DNA of 64,000 bases, from positions 20,979,042 through 21,043,041 of the forward strand of contig NC_056543.1 in NCBI RefSeq assembly GCF_910596095.1, given 5' to 3'. This document shows, piece after piece, positions 23,570 to 36,513 of this stretch. The position numbers and the translations under genes were made by a program. The notes under the pieces are model-generated. The model was not told the origin of the DNA and ran no database searches. It saw only the letters and a program-made list of their open reading frames with translations. Source of the stretch: Thunnus maccoyii (Eukaryota > Chordata > Actinopteri > Scombriformes > Scombridae). Numbering within the stretch: the stretch's first letter is position 1; the number at the start of each line of letters is the position of its first letter.

Positions 23570-24625
23570 ATGGAGAAGCCCTGGAGGCTGTGGGGGGCAA
23601 TGGAGCGGTGTACCCTGACTCTGGCCTCCTGGTCTTGGGGTGCCTGTCGCGTCTCCCTGTTGGCCCTAATCCTAACCTTTCACCTATATGGAGGATTTTT
23701 TCTCCTGGCTCTCATCCTAGCCTCTGTGGCGGGCATCCTCTACAAATTCCAGGATGTGCTCCTCTACTTCCCCGACCAGCCCTCCTCCTCTCGCCTTTAT
23801 GTTCCCATGCCGACGGGAATCCCACATGAGAATGTGTACATTCGCACCAAGGACGGTGTGAAGCTCAACCTTATCCTGCTTCGCTACACAGGAGGGGACA
23901 TGCCTCCTGGAGTCACCCCTGGCAATCAAAGCAGCCCTTCCTCCTCAGCTCCACCTACCATCCTTTATTTCCATGGTAATGCAGGCAATATAGGTCACAG
24001 GGTGCCAAACGCTCTGCTGATGCTGGTCAATCTGAAAGCCAACGTGGTGCTGGTGGACTATCGTGGCTATGGAAAGAGCGAGGGTGAGCCCAGCGAGGAT
24101 GGGCTGTACCTGGATGCCGAGGCCACGCTGGACTATGTCATGACCCGTCCTGATCTGGACAAGACAAAGGTGGTACTGTTTGGCCGCTCACTAGGTGGTG
24201 CTGTGGCCGTGCGCTTGGCGTCAGTCAATCCTCACCGTGTAGCAGCCATTATTGTTGAAAATACCTTCCTCAGCATCCCACACATGGCAGCGACACTCTT
24301 CTCCTTCTTGCCCATGCGCCTGCTTCCCTTGTGGTGCTACAGGAATCAGTTCCTGTCCTATCGGCAGGTGGCGCTCTGCCGCATGCCCTCTCTGTTCGTG
24401 TCTGGTCTGTCGGACCAGCTCATCCCACCAGTCATGATGAAACAACTGTATGAGCTGTCTCCTGCACGGACTAAACGCCTGGCTATCTTTCCAGAGGGCA
24501 CACACAACGACACGTGGCAGTGTCAGGGCTACTTCGCTGCTTTGGAGCAGTTCATAAAAGACCTGATGAAGAGCCATGCCCATGAAGAGAGTGCTCAGCC
24601 CTCTGCTAGTGTCACCATTATCTGA
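23570..24625 (+). CDS. abhd13: Alpha/beta hydrolase domain-containing protein 13
   Basis: Uninterrupted 351-codon reading frame in one exon; the human protein has 337 residues. It is a membrane-anchored serine hydrolase of the ABHD family whose physiological substrate is not established. A hydrophobic stretch at about residues 27-58 fits a single N-terminal signal anchor. The hydrolase fold follows, with oxyanion-hole HGN at 135-137, nucleophile elbow GRSLG at 205-209 (Ser207), the acid in GLSDQ (Asp282) and the histidine in GTHND (His312). The stretch [20 protein letters not shown] (67-86) is almost invariant in vertebrate ABHD13. The extra length lies mainly in a Pro/Ser-rich loop at about 110-128, just before the first core strand. 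The ATG at 23570 opens with MEKPW, as in other vertebrate orthologues, and lies 34 bases inside the exon, which starts after the acceptor ending at 23535. The C-terminus SVTII is also typical. The catalytic triad is intact, so the gene should be functional. Confidence 0.97.
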   Translation: MEKPWRLWGAMERCTLTLASWSWGACRVSLLALILTFHLYGGFFLLALILASVAGILYKFQDVLLYFPDQPSSSRLYVPMPTGIPHENVYIRTKDGVKLNLILLRYTGGDMPPGVTPGNQSSPSSSAPPTILYFHGNAGNIGHRVPNALLMLVNLKANVVLVDYRGYGKSEGEPSEDGLYLDAEATLDYVMTRPDLDKTKVVLFGRSLGGAVAVRLASVNPHRVAAIIVENTFLSIPHMAATLFSFLPMRLLPLWCYRNQFLSYRQVALCRMPSLFVSGLSDQLIPPVMMKQLYELSPARTKRLAIFPEGTHNDTWQCQGYFAALEQFIKDLMKSHAHEESAQPSASVTII

Positions 24626-27515
24626 CAGGAATGACTGACTAAAGGTTATGGGCTGGATGAAGGAAAGGCAGTCAAGAAATTGATGAGACTGACATAATAG
24701 ATTTTTTGGGAAGAATGTAAATTTTTTTATGCTTTTGTCTGGGTTTTTATTTTATTTCACTCTTTTTACCTTTCTGTAAATGTAACATCTTTGTCAAAAT
24801 GATTTGACTTAGTCAAGGTTTTAAGAAAGGGAAACATTACCCTCATAGGTTATTTTGTGTTTCAACTCTGAATGCATGTACTTGTGACCTTTTTATGAAT
24901 GAAGCCAGAGCATACATGCTCACACTGAAAGATGTGTCACAACCACAAAAGAATCAGCTGTGGTGCGTCTACTGAAATTAATTACAATCACTGAAACAAT
25001 TGCGCTTTCTATAATGACCCTATAAGGTCCTACAGTATATCAGTGAAAACAGATTACTACTGCAATTCAAATTACACTTCTTCTGAAATACAAAATGAGA
25101 CACTGAGGATATGTAGGCCTATACTGTGTATATATATAAATATGTTTTGTCAATACATTGCACTTTTTTGTTCAAGTTTACTCAAGTGTTGCGTTTCGTA
25201 GGCTAACATCTTCTGAGCAATACTTAGAGGAACATAAGGATGTTTTTTCTTTCCCCTTTTGGTGAGGAACATTAATATTGAGTACTTGCAGCAGCTTGGC
25301 ATGTCATGACATTGTAGTGATCAGTATATATGTACCCTTGAAAATTTTGTTTGGCACAATAGTGTAAAGATTTGTGCTGCTGAATAGTTATATTCAGCTA
25401 CAAAAAGTCATTTGTTGGCTGAAATAAAGAGGTCCCTAAGATAATGTTGACAAGTTTGTCCCCATCAAAGATAAGTTGTCCTTAAGATCTTTTTCTTATC
25501 AGACTTCTTGTGTTTCTATGTGACAGGGATAAGCTACAAGATATTCTTCCTGGCACTGTGTCCTGTTTAAAGACAACTAGCTCACAGGATTGTCTTTACT
25601 CTGAAATTGGTCGGACTTCCTATTGAGCAGCTTTGGCTCCTGTAGTTTGGTAAGGAGCGTTTGTTCTGGGTGTGGTCTGTCTTGATACAGCACTGTAACA
25701 CATATGAACATTGAAAAAGTTACTGGTTGGTGTAGTCCTCCTGTTCATACTAGCCGTCAAGAGAGTTTAACTGAAGCGAAAATGAGGCTTCAGCAGTCTG
25801 AGTTAGCCAAATTAAGTGGATATTCTCTAAAGTTGAGCCACCTGTTGAGTGCAAAATTCTGTTTTTGCGTCACTACTGCATTTCTGCAGATCAACAAGGA
25901 AATGATGTCTTGCAAAACACAAAAAGGAAATTTTGGGTGAAAAAGAGTAACCTCGAAAGATACTGTCTTTTTTTTGTCTAACTCAGACTGCAGAAGCCTC
26001 ATATTAGCTTCAGCAGAACTTAGTTTTTTTCCTCAATCTATTTAATTGGAGAAGCAATAGGAACGGATTTCTTAACAGTTAGTATAGACAGGATTACAAT
26101 CACTAATAACTCTTTCAACATACGTACATATGTGCATGAGAGTATTGTATTAAGATAGTCTTGAAAAATCTGAATCTGTCCTTTTAATTATTGGAAATTA
26201 AATTGTAAGCTTTTTAACAAACATAATTTGTTATTGTCATCAGCGTTATAATTGTCATTTGGAGGATTCTAGGTTCTCGTCTCACCCGATGCTTGTGTGG
26301 CAAAATGGCTTTACTCACTTGGAGGGCTTTTAATGAGCTAATTAACCATTCCTGCATGTCTTCCAGGGGGTGGAGCAGAGCCTGACAATTTAAAACACTG
26401 TTATCTGCTCTTGCTTTCAAAATGCAGCACGCTGCACTGCAGAGGTATCAAAGCCATTTAAATACACAACGGATTTCCTTAGCCATATGTGATACTGTTT
26501 GTTAAACAGTATGCTAAACAAAATTAAACACCGAAAGACCAAATATGTTTGTGTCAGTGTGTTAACAACTTGAACAATGGTGTAAAGGCTACTATGAATG
26601 TAAATTTTGGTCTTAAATGAACAAGTGTGCTTTATAAGAAATAATGTACAGATAATCTTTTCTCCCTTTTTCGTGTGACATTTTCCCAGCAGTGGCACTG
26701 AACCATTTCAGACGTTTTTGTAATATACGTAACCCCCATGATCAGTTAGATGCAGTTTTATGATTTTTACCCATCATATGTTGGCAGTGCACATTGTGCA
26801 GTCTGATTTCTTAACGTGAGTGCATACTCGTGTCCTTCCACACACTTTCTTTTACACACTGCTCTTAGTTTGCATTGCACCCTCTCTTCATTCATTCACT
26901 TGATTTTGTTGTTTTGGTGGCTGGCCTAAAGCAAAATTAATAATACATAGAATTATTGTGTTGGTTTTTATCCTGAAATGTGTTGTTACTGTCAAGACCC
27001 TGATGTTGAAAAGAAATGGAATCAAACTGAATGTCTGTTCATTTTTTTTTTTTTTTTATAAAGAAAATAATTTGCTAGTTATTGTGCGACTGCACTATGG
27101 AACATACTTTTAAATGTTCTTCTGATTGTGAATAAAGTGGTATGAATGCTGTTCAAAGTGTTGGCATAATTGGAAATTTGTGAGTTGCGTTTGCAAGCTG
27201 GCATGTGATTATGTTGAGTCTTGGCAAATTTCTGTAATGAGCCTGCACAGTGTTGACATTATTTCTGTACATTTACCGTGACATGCAGTGACTCCACATT
27301 GAAGAAACATTGATGGGATATGTGAACAGTCAGACATCTGAATGATTCATCTTTATCTTTAGTATGAAACAGTCAGTTTAAGGAATTTTTCCATTTTAGA
27401 GTTGTTTCTTTTCTATTTAAGAACAATGTCGACAACTTCTTTTGTAAGCACACATTTTCACTTTCTATTTTCTGTACTGTAACATGTAATAAAATTGATA
27501 CATGAAAATTGCTTG
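24626..27515 (+). other. abhd13: abhd13 3' untranslated region and downstream
   Basis: No coding ORF is supported. AATAAA signals lie at 25423-25428, 27131-27136 and 27488-27493. The last is followed by GT-rich sequence (tgtctggtttttctgt) and is the best candidate for the distal cleavage site; mammalian ABHD13 also has a 3' UTR of several kilobases. A MITE at 25771-26013 lies inside this stretch, so distal-site transcripts would carry a foldable inverted repeat. Which signal is used cannot be told from sequence. Confidence 0.45.
25771..26013. mobile_element. 243-bp MITE with ~40-bp terminal inverted repeats
   Basis: The left end, ctgaagcgaaaatgaggctt, is matched in reverse complement by the right end, and the match continues through gcagtctgagttag with few mismatches. 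As a result, ORFs on opposite strands both begin with MRL-QSEL. The element lies between the stop codon of abhd13 and its distal poly(A) signal. The family is common in fish as I recall; its class is not determined. Confidence 0.75.
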
Positions 27516-27899
27516 TCATGTCTGGTTTTTCTGTATTGTAAATGCACTTTAACAGAAAAATTGCCTGGTTTCAAATTCATTCATGCATCTTGACTATTTC
27601 TACCATTTCACTTTTTATATTCTGGGAATCGCAGTTTGTTTTGCTAAGTTATGTTGCCATTAAAAGTTGAAGTCATTTTTGCACTTCCCTCTTTCTGTAC
27701 TTGTTGGCCTCTTGAGCCGTCTCATTTAAATGCAATGGTGTCATTAATAATAATAATTTCTCCTTGGTCTGAAATGTCTCCCCCAACGTCCAAAACATAC
27801 TGTTTGCCATCTTACTGCTAAGACTGTCCTCCCTTTTCCCACTCCCTGCACTGGCTATTCGTTAGAATGTGGGAGAAACTGAAATGTGGTTTGTAATAA

Positions 27900-28239
27900 A
27901 GGAGCAAGATGAAGAGAAAGGGAGAGAGATCGGTCAGGCAGGAAGTAGTGAGTGTGGTTAGCTGAGCGGAACAATAGAGGGGAAGCTGTTTTGCCTTTTT
28001 TTATGCTGTATTCGTTCTGCGTAGTCCGTCAGACTGAACTGGAACCGGCTACTGACGGACCAAACCGAGAGTTAAGGAAATCAGCAGGGCTTGTAGGCAG
28101 GAATTAAGGTAAAGCTGGAAAGAAAACACTGATGCCAGGACATTCACCAATCCTAGCCCGAGTCTTGTCAAAAGAGAGGTCGTGTAGTTCAGACATGAGA
28201 CCCGTCATGCTGCTAGTGTGAGACTGTATGGGACCCGTG
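27900..28239 (+). promoter_or_regulatory. tnfsf13b: tnfsf13b upstream region / 5' UTR
   Basis: This sequence precedes the BAFF start codon. It contains a 9-bp perfect inverted repeat, gtccgtcag (28024-28032) with ctgacggac (28052-28060), which could form a stem with a 19-nt loop in the 5' UTR. A gtaaag at 28109 could be a donor of an upstream exon, but no matching acceptor is convincing. No TATA box is obvious. Confidence 0.35.
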
Positions 28240-30528
28240 ATGGCAGTTTTAGCAGGTGTGGAGCCTGGGACTGGACAAAAGGCAGGTGAAGGGAGGCTGT
28301 CCTGGCCAGTTTTCCTGCTGACACTTGCTGCGGTCACCTCTTCCTCTCTTTCAGCTCTGTCTTTGTACCAACTGGTGGCTCTCAGAGCTGAGGTAGAGGG
28401 ACTCAAATCAGAGGTTTGTCGCAGGAGAGAAGAGGGACAAGAGGCCAAGCACGGAAGCCAGGTGAGAGACAGCTGGTCCTCAGGGACATATCAAACACCC
28501 TCATCTCCTCATCTGAACGGGGTTGTAAAGACATGCAAGATGTTGTGTTTTACTTGTGTGTATTGTTTTTCTAAGGACTATGTTGTGTCTGTTCAGACTG
28601 AGAATATCAGTAGCAGGAGAAGCGGCCAGGAGCCACTGCACCAGCCAGGCTCTCAACAGCCTTTCACCCTGACAAGGAGGAAGAGAATTGTCTCTGCAAC
28701 AGAGACATTAGGTAAGACACATTAGCCTACACCTGAGCCTGGCTGTTTACTGTTCAGTACATGCTGTTATTAATGGCTAGTCTGCCTGGAGAGTGAGATT
28801 GCAACAAGATTGAATATTATCATACATGTGAACAGTTCTTTTTCCAGTAAAGTGGTGATTAAGGTCTAATCTGCAGTATCTTTCTTATTGTTATGATATT
28901 TCCTATACCATTGTCAGGTCAATTTTATTCATACAGCCCAAAATCAAATATTTGTCTCAGAGATACATACCCAAACAAAACAGTGTCCTTTTAAAACAGA
29001 CTGTGTGAATGACTCATCAACTTTGGATAACATGTGAAGCAGTAGCACATGTTCAGATGTGCGGTTAAATAATACCACAGTGTTATGTGGAACTGTGTTC
29101 AACGTAAGTTCAAGCAATTTCACAAACCTTGGTATAAAGGTCATTAACATTTATACCGCTGCCACGTCAATTGAATATTGCCAAAAAAGGAAAAAGGGAA
29201 GGAGCAGAAGTAAAAGATTAACAGCCATTAGATAAGCAATATGCAGATGGTAACAAAAAAAGATGCTGGCCAGTTTTAACATCTATAAATTTCTCTTATG
29301 TTTTGTCACAGTTTCTCAGCCTTGCCTGCAATTGTTGGCAAACAGTAGCAGGAAAACCTTCAAGAAAGGTACAGTATATACAGTATACTTTGGTGATTTG
29401 TATTAATTTTTATTTGGATTTCCTGTCATGTTGTATTTATTAGCATTTTGCTATTTGAAATGAGTTTTCATTTGGATCTAACAAGTTTATGTTAAATAAA
29501 CCTATAATTAAAAAATAATTATGTATGCAGAAACCCTAAGCAGCGACTAAATGATTACCAATTACAACAGGCCAACTCTTTCGGTAGATGTGGAGCCTTA
29601 AGTGCTTTGACATGTTCTCTAATATAATGTTAGGTTTTGGTTCAGTATTCGATCAGGAGATGCACACAGGTATCCCCTGGCAGACTGGGCTGAAGAGAGG
29701 CTCTGCTTTGGAGGCAGACGGAGACAGCATCTTAGTCAGAGAGGAGGGCTTCTACTTTGTGTACAGTCAGGTAGGTCTATTTGTTGTCCTTTCATAGTTT
29801 GTCCACAGGGGGGCACTGCTGAACTGTGTGCCAATCACCAGAGAGGAACACGTCTACTACATACAGTGCAGGAAAAAGGGTGTGCTCTGTCTAAGCATGC
29901 AGATGTTTAACAGACCTTGAAGTAACGTCAATGATGCATGTGTATGAAATAAATTGATATATCATTTTGCACTTTGTACACTGTTGATGCATGTTAAAAC
30001 CCATGCCGGCACCAGACCTAGATTTAACCCTGTATTTCTGATATGTTCAGGTCTACTACATGGACAGCACCTTTGCAATGGGCCATGTGTTGATCCGGAG
30101 AAAGAGGAATGTGGTGGGAGACGAGCCTCAGTATGTGATCCTGTCCCGCTGCATCCAGAACATGAACCCCATCTACCCTTACAACACCTGCTACACAGGA
30201 GGTCAGCTTGTGTTATTGTTTATGTCCTGCTATGCTCACCCTTTTTACAGCAGCTGCTACGGAAGGTCAATCTGCATGTTTTCCTCTTAGTCAAGCTCAA
30301 GCATGTGTGTGTGTGTGTCTGTGGAATAGCTGTGTGTGTGTGTGTGTGTGTAGTCTGGTATAGGTGAAAAAAAAAAGAAAATGCCAGGTGTGAATCGTAC
30401 TGTTTCATCCCTCAGGTATTGCGAAGCTGGAGGTCGGGGACCACTTGGAGCTGCTGATCCCCCGGTCCACAGCCAATGTGTCCCTGGATGGAGATGCCAC
30501 CTTTGTGGGTGCTGTCAAACTGGCTTAA
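28240..30528 (+). CDS. tnfsf13b: B-cell activating factor (BAFF), TNF superfamily member 13b, six exons
   Basis: Coding exons are 28240-28461, 28597-28711, 29312-29368, 29646-29770, 30051-30201 and 30416-30528. All introns are GT/AG, the phases agree, and 260 codons plus stop result. BAFF is a type II membrane cytokine for B-cell survival. Residues about 21-48 form the signal anchor. The stalk carries a furin-type site RRKR at 101-104. The TNF homology domain runs from about 113 to the C-terminus FVGAVKLA. Diagnostic BAFF features are LKRGSALE (147-154), the long D-E loop NVVGDEPQYV used by BAFF for 60-mer assembly, the cysteine pair Cys207/Cys220 in CIQNM and NTCY, and SLDGD near the end. 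N-glycosylation sequons occur at NIS, NSS and NVS. The ATG at 28240 has a purine at -3 and G at +4; an in-frame ATG at 28228 has a poorer context and would add four residues. APRIL and the fish-specific BALM are less likely because of the D-E loop. Confidence 0.95.
28915..28972 (-). repeat. Antisense repeat fragment in tnfsf13b intron 2
   Basis: The phrase tcaattttattcatacagcc followed by caaaatcaaatatttgtctc resembles a very common fish repeat (ttttatttatatagcccaat...), read here as the reverse of a LINE 3' end. Only a short piece is recognisable in the 600-bp intron. Confidence 0.4.
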
Positions 30529-31120
30529 AGTGCGTCACCTCACTTTGGACCCGAGGGACTATGTTGTGGTTGGAAAGAGCCGCCGTAGTGGGAGGAAACA
30601 GAGCAAGAAGGCACAGTTCTGGTGACCTCGCCTGACTGGTTGCTGTGAGAAGAATACAGGAAACAGCCGTTTCTGCACTGGCTGAATGAGAGACTGTGAG
30701 ACTCTTAGCTTGTTCAGCCTGAGGGGACATGAAGGGGACTATGAGTTGATGGCATAGCCTTTACTCTTAAACATACAGTGTAGATGCACCTTCTGGTTAC
30801 AACTGTATTATGTTCATTTCTACCACACATGAAGAGAAAATATTGTAAAAATGGTCCAAATCAAGTACTTTTTCTTTACATAATCACAAACACATGGCGA
30901 CGTCAGTCTTATACTCTTTAATGTATCAATAATCTTTCCTCCTGTAGCAGCAGCATTACTCTACCATAGTTCTTCTCATGCTTTCTTTTTTAGATACTTA
31001 AACATACCCAAGATTGGTCTGATTTATCATCTGAATGCCATAGTTTGATTTAAGTTTATCTGTATATGGCTAATTGATATGAAAATCCAGATGCAATAAA
31101 GTGACAATTCTTGCACAAGA
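30529..31120 (+). other. tnfsf13b: tnfsf13b 3' untranslated region
   Basis: Non-coding sequence after the TAA at 30526-30528. The first poly(A) signal is AATAAA at 31095-31100, which gives a 3' UTR of about 590 bases. The sequence becomes AT-rich towards the signal. Confidence 0.55.
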
Positions 31121-33262
31121 GATGACATCATTTCAAATCTGGGTGGAGGTTGTTGTTCCACTGTTGGCCACAAGAAGGAGAGACTTCAGTGTTGCAGAAC
31201 ATCCTGCCAGGCAGCAGAGAAAATCAGGTAAATGAGACTATTTTTAGATTGACACACAGTATAGTGAGATGATGTCTGCACAGTCAAAGGAGCTGCTCAA
31301 TGGATTTGTAATGCCTGAGGACCCCCAAGGAACCAGTGAAATATTCTCAATGGATAATTCTTCACTTTATATTATGTTAAGCTAGGGGCAGCGTTCATAC
31401 ACATTATGGCCAATGGATTTCCAGCTGACTTTTCCGTGACTTAAAGCCAATTTTCATGAGCAAACATTATGTGAATTCTGTGTACATACAGAGTACTTTT
31501 GCATACAATAAGGGTGTGTGATGACTCAGCATGATCTTTTATGGACTTTGAGAGAAATTGCATTGTGATGATCACATTGGATCATATAAACATCTCCTGC
31601 ATAAATTAATGATTTAATGCTAATTTTAATTAAAAACTGAACTTCGAAATTGACATTTGAACACATTTGAAGTTTGAGTTTTACCTGACTCACTGCATTG
31701 AAAATCAATCTGAGGACAAGATTTAGATCACGGAAAAACCTCTAGTATACAATACTTCTTACATGTACACAAATTAATTACAACAATATATAGTTTGATT
31801 GAAATAGTGGTTATCTGGGTAACAACTAAAACTTGAACACTGCTGGAAAATACTGTACATCTGCTGTTGGTACTGAATTTTTGGATACAAAGGTTTGGTG
31901 GCAGAGGAGACAGAAACACTGCAGGGGTCGAAGGTGTTTTGCACATTATGCCTGATGTATCTGTATTGCGTTGCATCGGTACAGCTGTGGTGTCACAGCT
32001 ATTGGAATCTATTATAGCCAGTATATGTCCTCTCACAACTCACATGGGCCTCCACTATTTTTGTTGAACCAGTCTTCCTCGCACTGTATTGAATTCACTC
32101 AAAAATGTATATAAATATCTTCACTAATTTATGATTGACATAACATCAATAGTCATAAAAATATCAATAATAGCTGCTTTAAAGGAGCTATGCCACTCTC
32201 ATAACACAAGGGCTGGAATTATGCTTCTCCAGGCTGCACATAGGTGAACATGTACAGGGGTCACTCTGGGACATTTGTGGTGTTGTTTCTTTTATACTTG
32301 TATGCAATATGTTTACATTTGTTTTACACTTTGGGCCCGACTCCCGACAGGAAATTAATCAACCAATCAACTTGCTTGACGTTGAATTTGTGCACATCAA
32401 CTCCTCTGTGAGCATCTACGTCCTACTGTTACCCATAACACTCTTATTTGCATGGGTTCGCACAACAACAGAGTTAATCTATTTTTTCCTTGTTTTTTAA
32501 GGATCCATGTGTTTTGACAAAGACAGAGAGATAAACATTTCTGTGATCCTATTAGGACATTCATGTGAGGAACCATCTATTAGTTTGGAGAAAAATATAA
32601 AAATCGATTTTTCCCGTAGTGATTTGGAGCAAAATGCCCCAGGGCATCTTCCTCACACCTATTCTTCTATGTAGTCTGATTTTTGTGAAAAAATTAATAA
32701 AGAAATACCATGATTGGTAAATAAATCACATTATATCATGTTTAAATGAAAAGACATAAAAAAACTGATTCTCTGCTTATTTGTTTAGAGCAAAAACTGC
32801 TAACTACAATTAGCATTCGGATAAAAAAAATGATTAGTAAAGAATAAATAAATGATTTAGTCCTAGACCTCTCTTTAAAATGTAGAAACAGTGACAGAAT
32901 TGAAATGTTGTTTATTTTGTTTTGTTTACGGCTTAGATCTTTTAAAGCTAATCCTCATTAGAGTAGCATATCTAAATTAACTTTGCCTTTTTTAAAAAGG
33001 TTACTTTACTCGTTGTAAAAGAGAGAAAAACAAAACAAAATGCTCTTGATGAGATAGTATTCATTATGTAAATTATAAAATCTGTAGATACCTCAAATCA
33101 AGATGACTCCCCAGGGCATCTTATCCCTGATAGGAAGGCATCTTGTGATATTTGTCAGCCAGATATTTTTGATCATTTTGAAGAGACTGATATTTCAATA
33201 TTTTTGTGTTTGAGTTCTCTGTCACTTGCCATACTCTATCCTGTTTCCCCTCCCTGTGTAAT

Positions 33263-33274
<12 letters not shown>

Positions 33275-33298
<24 letters not shown>
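33275..33298. repeat. (AC)n microsatellite
   Basis: Twelve AC units after a (TC)n lead. Confidence 0.95.
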
Positions 33299-33654
33299 TC
33301 CTTCTGTCCGTTGGGGCAAAAAGTTAGACAAAGCCCAGTGGGTGGTCACTTCTACGCTAGGCATTTTGCCCTCGGAGTCATGGCTCCATCTGACAAGAAG
33401 AGAGACCAAAAGAGGGGGAGGGAGGAGGAAAGTCTGAAATAGAAGGCTGAGGAAGAAAGATTTCAAAAGGACTTAATGGATAGTAGTAGCCATTAGTGGA
33501 AGAGTGAGTGGAAGAAGCTATGATGCTAAAACATATAGGCTAGAGAGAGTAGGCCATGCCCAGGCTACTTCAGCCATGGAGGCAAGGACGCTCTTTGATG
33601 ATCTGGTAAACAGAACAGACGGCTGTACAAACAGCAATCGAGAAAAAGAAGAAG

Positions 33655-33700
33655 ATGAAGGAGGAGGAAGAGGAGGAGGAGGAGGAGTAGGAGGAGGGTA
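33655..33700. repeat. (GGA)n-rich tract
   Basis: Imperfect GGA trinucleotide array, gaggaggaggaggagtagga in its core. It yields Gly/Arg- or Pro/Leu-rich shadow ORFs on both strands. Confidence 0.85.
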
Positions 33701-33932
33701 TAAGAGAAGAGGGGAGCACACATCTCTTGTATAAAGGGTAAATGTGTCAGGCATGATGCTCCCCTCCCTCTGGGCCAGAAATGTCTTTGTGTGATGCCAT
33801 GGTGACGGCTGGTGTGTTGGCGGAAGCTGATGTCATTGTGGGCTCGTCTCTCAAAAGAGACCAGCATCTGACTGGGGGAATCAGGAAATGAGACCTGCTG
33901 TGTACACATGCTGGCACTGTGTATAGTTCACA

Positions 33933-33936
<4 letters not shown>

Positions 33937-33970
<34 letters not shown>
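33937..33970. repeat. (AC)n microsatellite
   Basis: Seventeen AC units. Confidence 0.95.
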
Positions 33971-33975
<5 letters not shown>

Positions 33976-35297
33976 ACGCAGACATGTTGTGAGTGCAACA
34001 TGAGTGTGTGCGAGTTACATTATTAAACAGGAAACACGCATAAAGACAAATATATATCATATATACACTGAAAAAAGTCATAAATATTTTGAATGAATAA
34101 GTCTGGGTTATTGTCTCATTTTACACCTATTAAACATAAATGGTGTTTATGTTTATGTTTAGTCATGAATATTTAATGATGCTGAGAAATACTTGAAAGT
34201 TTTCAGAGGCTGTAAACATGGACCTTGTCATCTCTGTGTCCTCATCTGTCCTTTAATTTCCTCCCTCCTCCCTCTTTTCCTGTTTTGGGAGCTTTAGGAC
34301 AGGTTTGACTGATGACAGGGGGTAAATGAATCCTGATTATAAAACCCAGCATGCTCTGTTTCTGCAGAAAACCACCACAAACACACTCGCACACACACTG
34401 CAGCTTCTGCAAACAGACATACTGTAGACTTGCACATGCACATTCAACACACACACACACATACACATATACATACGCACACATGCTCCCCTAAACACTA
34501 ACAAAATGTGCAGCACTCACGTCGTCTCACCGTGCTGCAGTGTACTACACGGTTGTTCCATGTATGTACTTCTCTAGTATTTGGGGATTACTTTGATCTG
34601 CTGCAGTCAGCCCAAAGTAATCAGGCTGATCCAGAGCCCTCAAGCTGAACTGGCAGCAGCACTGCGTGGATTTCTCGTTTAAGTGAGGATTTGGTTTAAC
34701 AACAAACAGGATTGTGCCATCCGTTACTCTAAATTCTAAAAAATGTGTTCTGAGCTTTGCCATGCTGTAGATTTTTAATCGATTTGGCTCGAGAAGACAC
34801 TTAATTGTTTTTGATCCGAAAAACGTGACTGACCCAGCAGAGTGAGAGGTTTATTTGTTTTTAACAGTGTTACCATTTGATCGGGTTTAGTTTTTCTCCC
34901 CTGACTACATAGGATCTGCTAGAATATAAGCTGATCTATAATTCATATGGTTCTGCCTCTGCTTGGAATCAAACCACGATGAAACGGCAGGCGTGCAATC
35001 TGCATGAGTGCAAGAAAATAAAGAGCAGATTTAAAAGTTGTCTCTGTTCAAGCTCATCTTGATAAATCTCGCTTTTTTTTTCTTTTTTTTTTCTTCCTCT
35101 GGCCTTTTTCTCAAGGACATCAGCTTATTACAGAGGAGAGGAAACACATCAAATGGATGAGACGAGAGAGAGAGAGGGATTCTGGTTAGCCACAACTCTG
35201 CTCCCCCACCCTCATCCTCCTCTCTCCTCTCTCCATCTCCAGCTCCTGACTCCCACACTCTGCTCTGCTTTATGCCTCCAAGATGGAGCTTTGGCAG

Positions 35298-35326
<29 letters not shown>
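35298..35326. repeat. (AC)n microsatellite
   Basis: About 14 AC units. Confidence 0.95.
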
Positions 35327-35329
<3 letters not shown>

Positions 35330-36072
35330 CCAGAAACGTTTGTCTAGGTCTGTTTTTGTGTCATGCTAAAATGCTTCGTACACTCAGGGGCTGCGGGACA
35401 GGGTGTGCAGTTTGTATACACTGTAAATATGAACTACTGGTTCTTTCATGCAACTTGACTCTGATCTCGCCACCAGTTCCTTTCAGAGCATGAAGAAAAC
35501 ATCAAAATGCTGTGCTGTATGTGCAAAAGTACAAACGAAACTACTGTAACAGCTGTTCATAAACACCTATGAAACTAGCAAGACAGATGAACATAAATTT
35601 ACTAATAATACATATAATTAATAATACTATTAATTTCCAATATTTCAGTGTTAAATGAAAAGGAACAGAGTATAAGGCAGACAAAAAAAAGTCACAGATC
35701 CAGGGTTGGATCTGGTTATATAAACATATTTTATATTTTTTATTTTTTAAAGTGGAAAAAATGAAAAACATGGTCACAAAAAAAAGAACTAAGAAGACAT
35801 GTATGACCTACGATATAAAACATCACTTGTCTCCCTCTTTCTGTGTGTACGAGGAGAGGAGAAGAGCGCCGATGAAGGAGGATGAGCGGTGAGAGGTGGG
35901 GTGAAAGAAGGAGTTAAGTGGATGAGAGGGAAGGAGAGAGAGGGAAGGCGCGTAGTTGTCCTTTTGCTCGGCACATCTGCTCTGCGCTGCTTTTTCATCC
36001 CCCCTTTTCTCACTCTATGTTCTCACTTTCAGTCCATTGTTTGATTCCCAAACACTAACACACAGCATGCAC

Positions 36073-36096
36073 GCACACACACACACACACACACAC
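36073..36096. repeat. (AC)n microsatellite
   Basis: About 12 AC units. Confidence 0.9.
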
Positions 36097-36488
36097 AACA
36101 CAGGCGCAGCACATTGCACAGTGTGTATAAAGTCCTGTGTCACTCATTCCCACCAGCTGCTTATGGGCTTGTGATAAGCAGTTGTAATTAGAGATTTAAA
36201 CGTCCATCTCACTCTCTTTCTTTCTCTCTCTCTCACAAACACACACACACTCACTCACTCACTAACTAACTCCTAAATCACTCTCTCTCCTTTTTCATTT
36301 AATGACTCATGCTCTCTTTCTCTCTCTCTCCCTCTTTTTCAAATACTCCCCCTTCATTCACCCAAACTGGCACACTCCTCTCTCTCTCTCCCCCCCTCTC
36401 CTCTCTCGCCCTTTCTCTCTCTCTGATGGGATGTCAGTAGAGGATTTTAGCCTATGGGTGTAGATGTGGAGGGAGCTGGGAGTTGATT

Positions 36489-36513
36489 TCTCTCTCTCTC
36501 TCTCTCTCTCTCT
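36489..36513. repeat. (TC)n microsatellite
   Basis: About 12 TC units. The preceding 250 bases are also pyrimidine-rich with many (TC)n runs. Confidence 0.9.

Noticed and set aside
28228..28239. Upstream in-frame ATG as the BAFF start
   Set aside because: T at -3 gives a poor context; the ATG at 28240 has a better one and matches fish BAFF proteins beginning MAVLAG as I recall them.
30105..30116. Second RRKR in BAFF as a processing site
   Set aside because: It lies within the TNF homology domain next to the D-E loop, where cleavage would destroy the fold; the stalk RRKR at residues 101-104 is the plausible site.
33204..33909. Several ORFs on both strands around the CA and GGA tracts
   Set aside because: Low-complexity translations of simple repeats.
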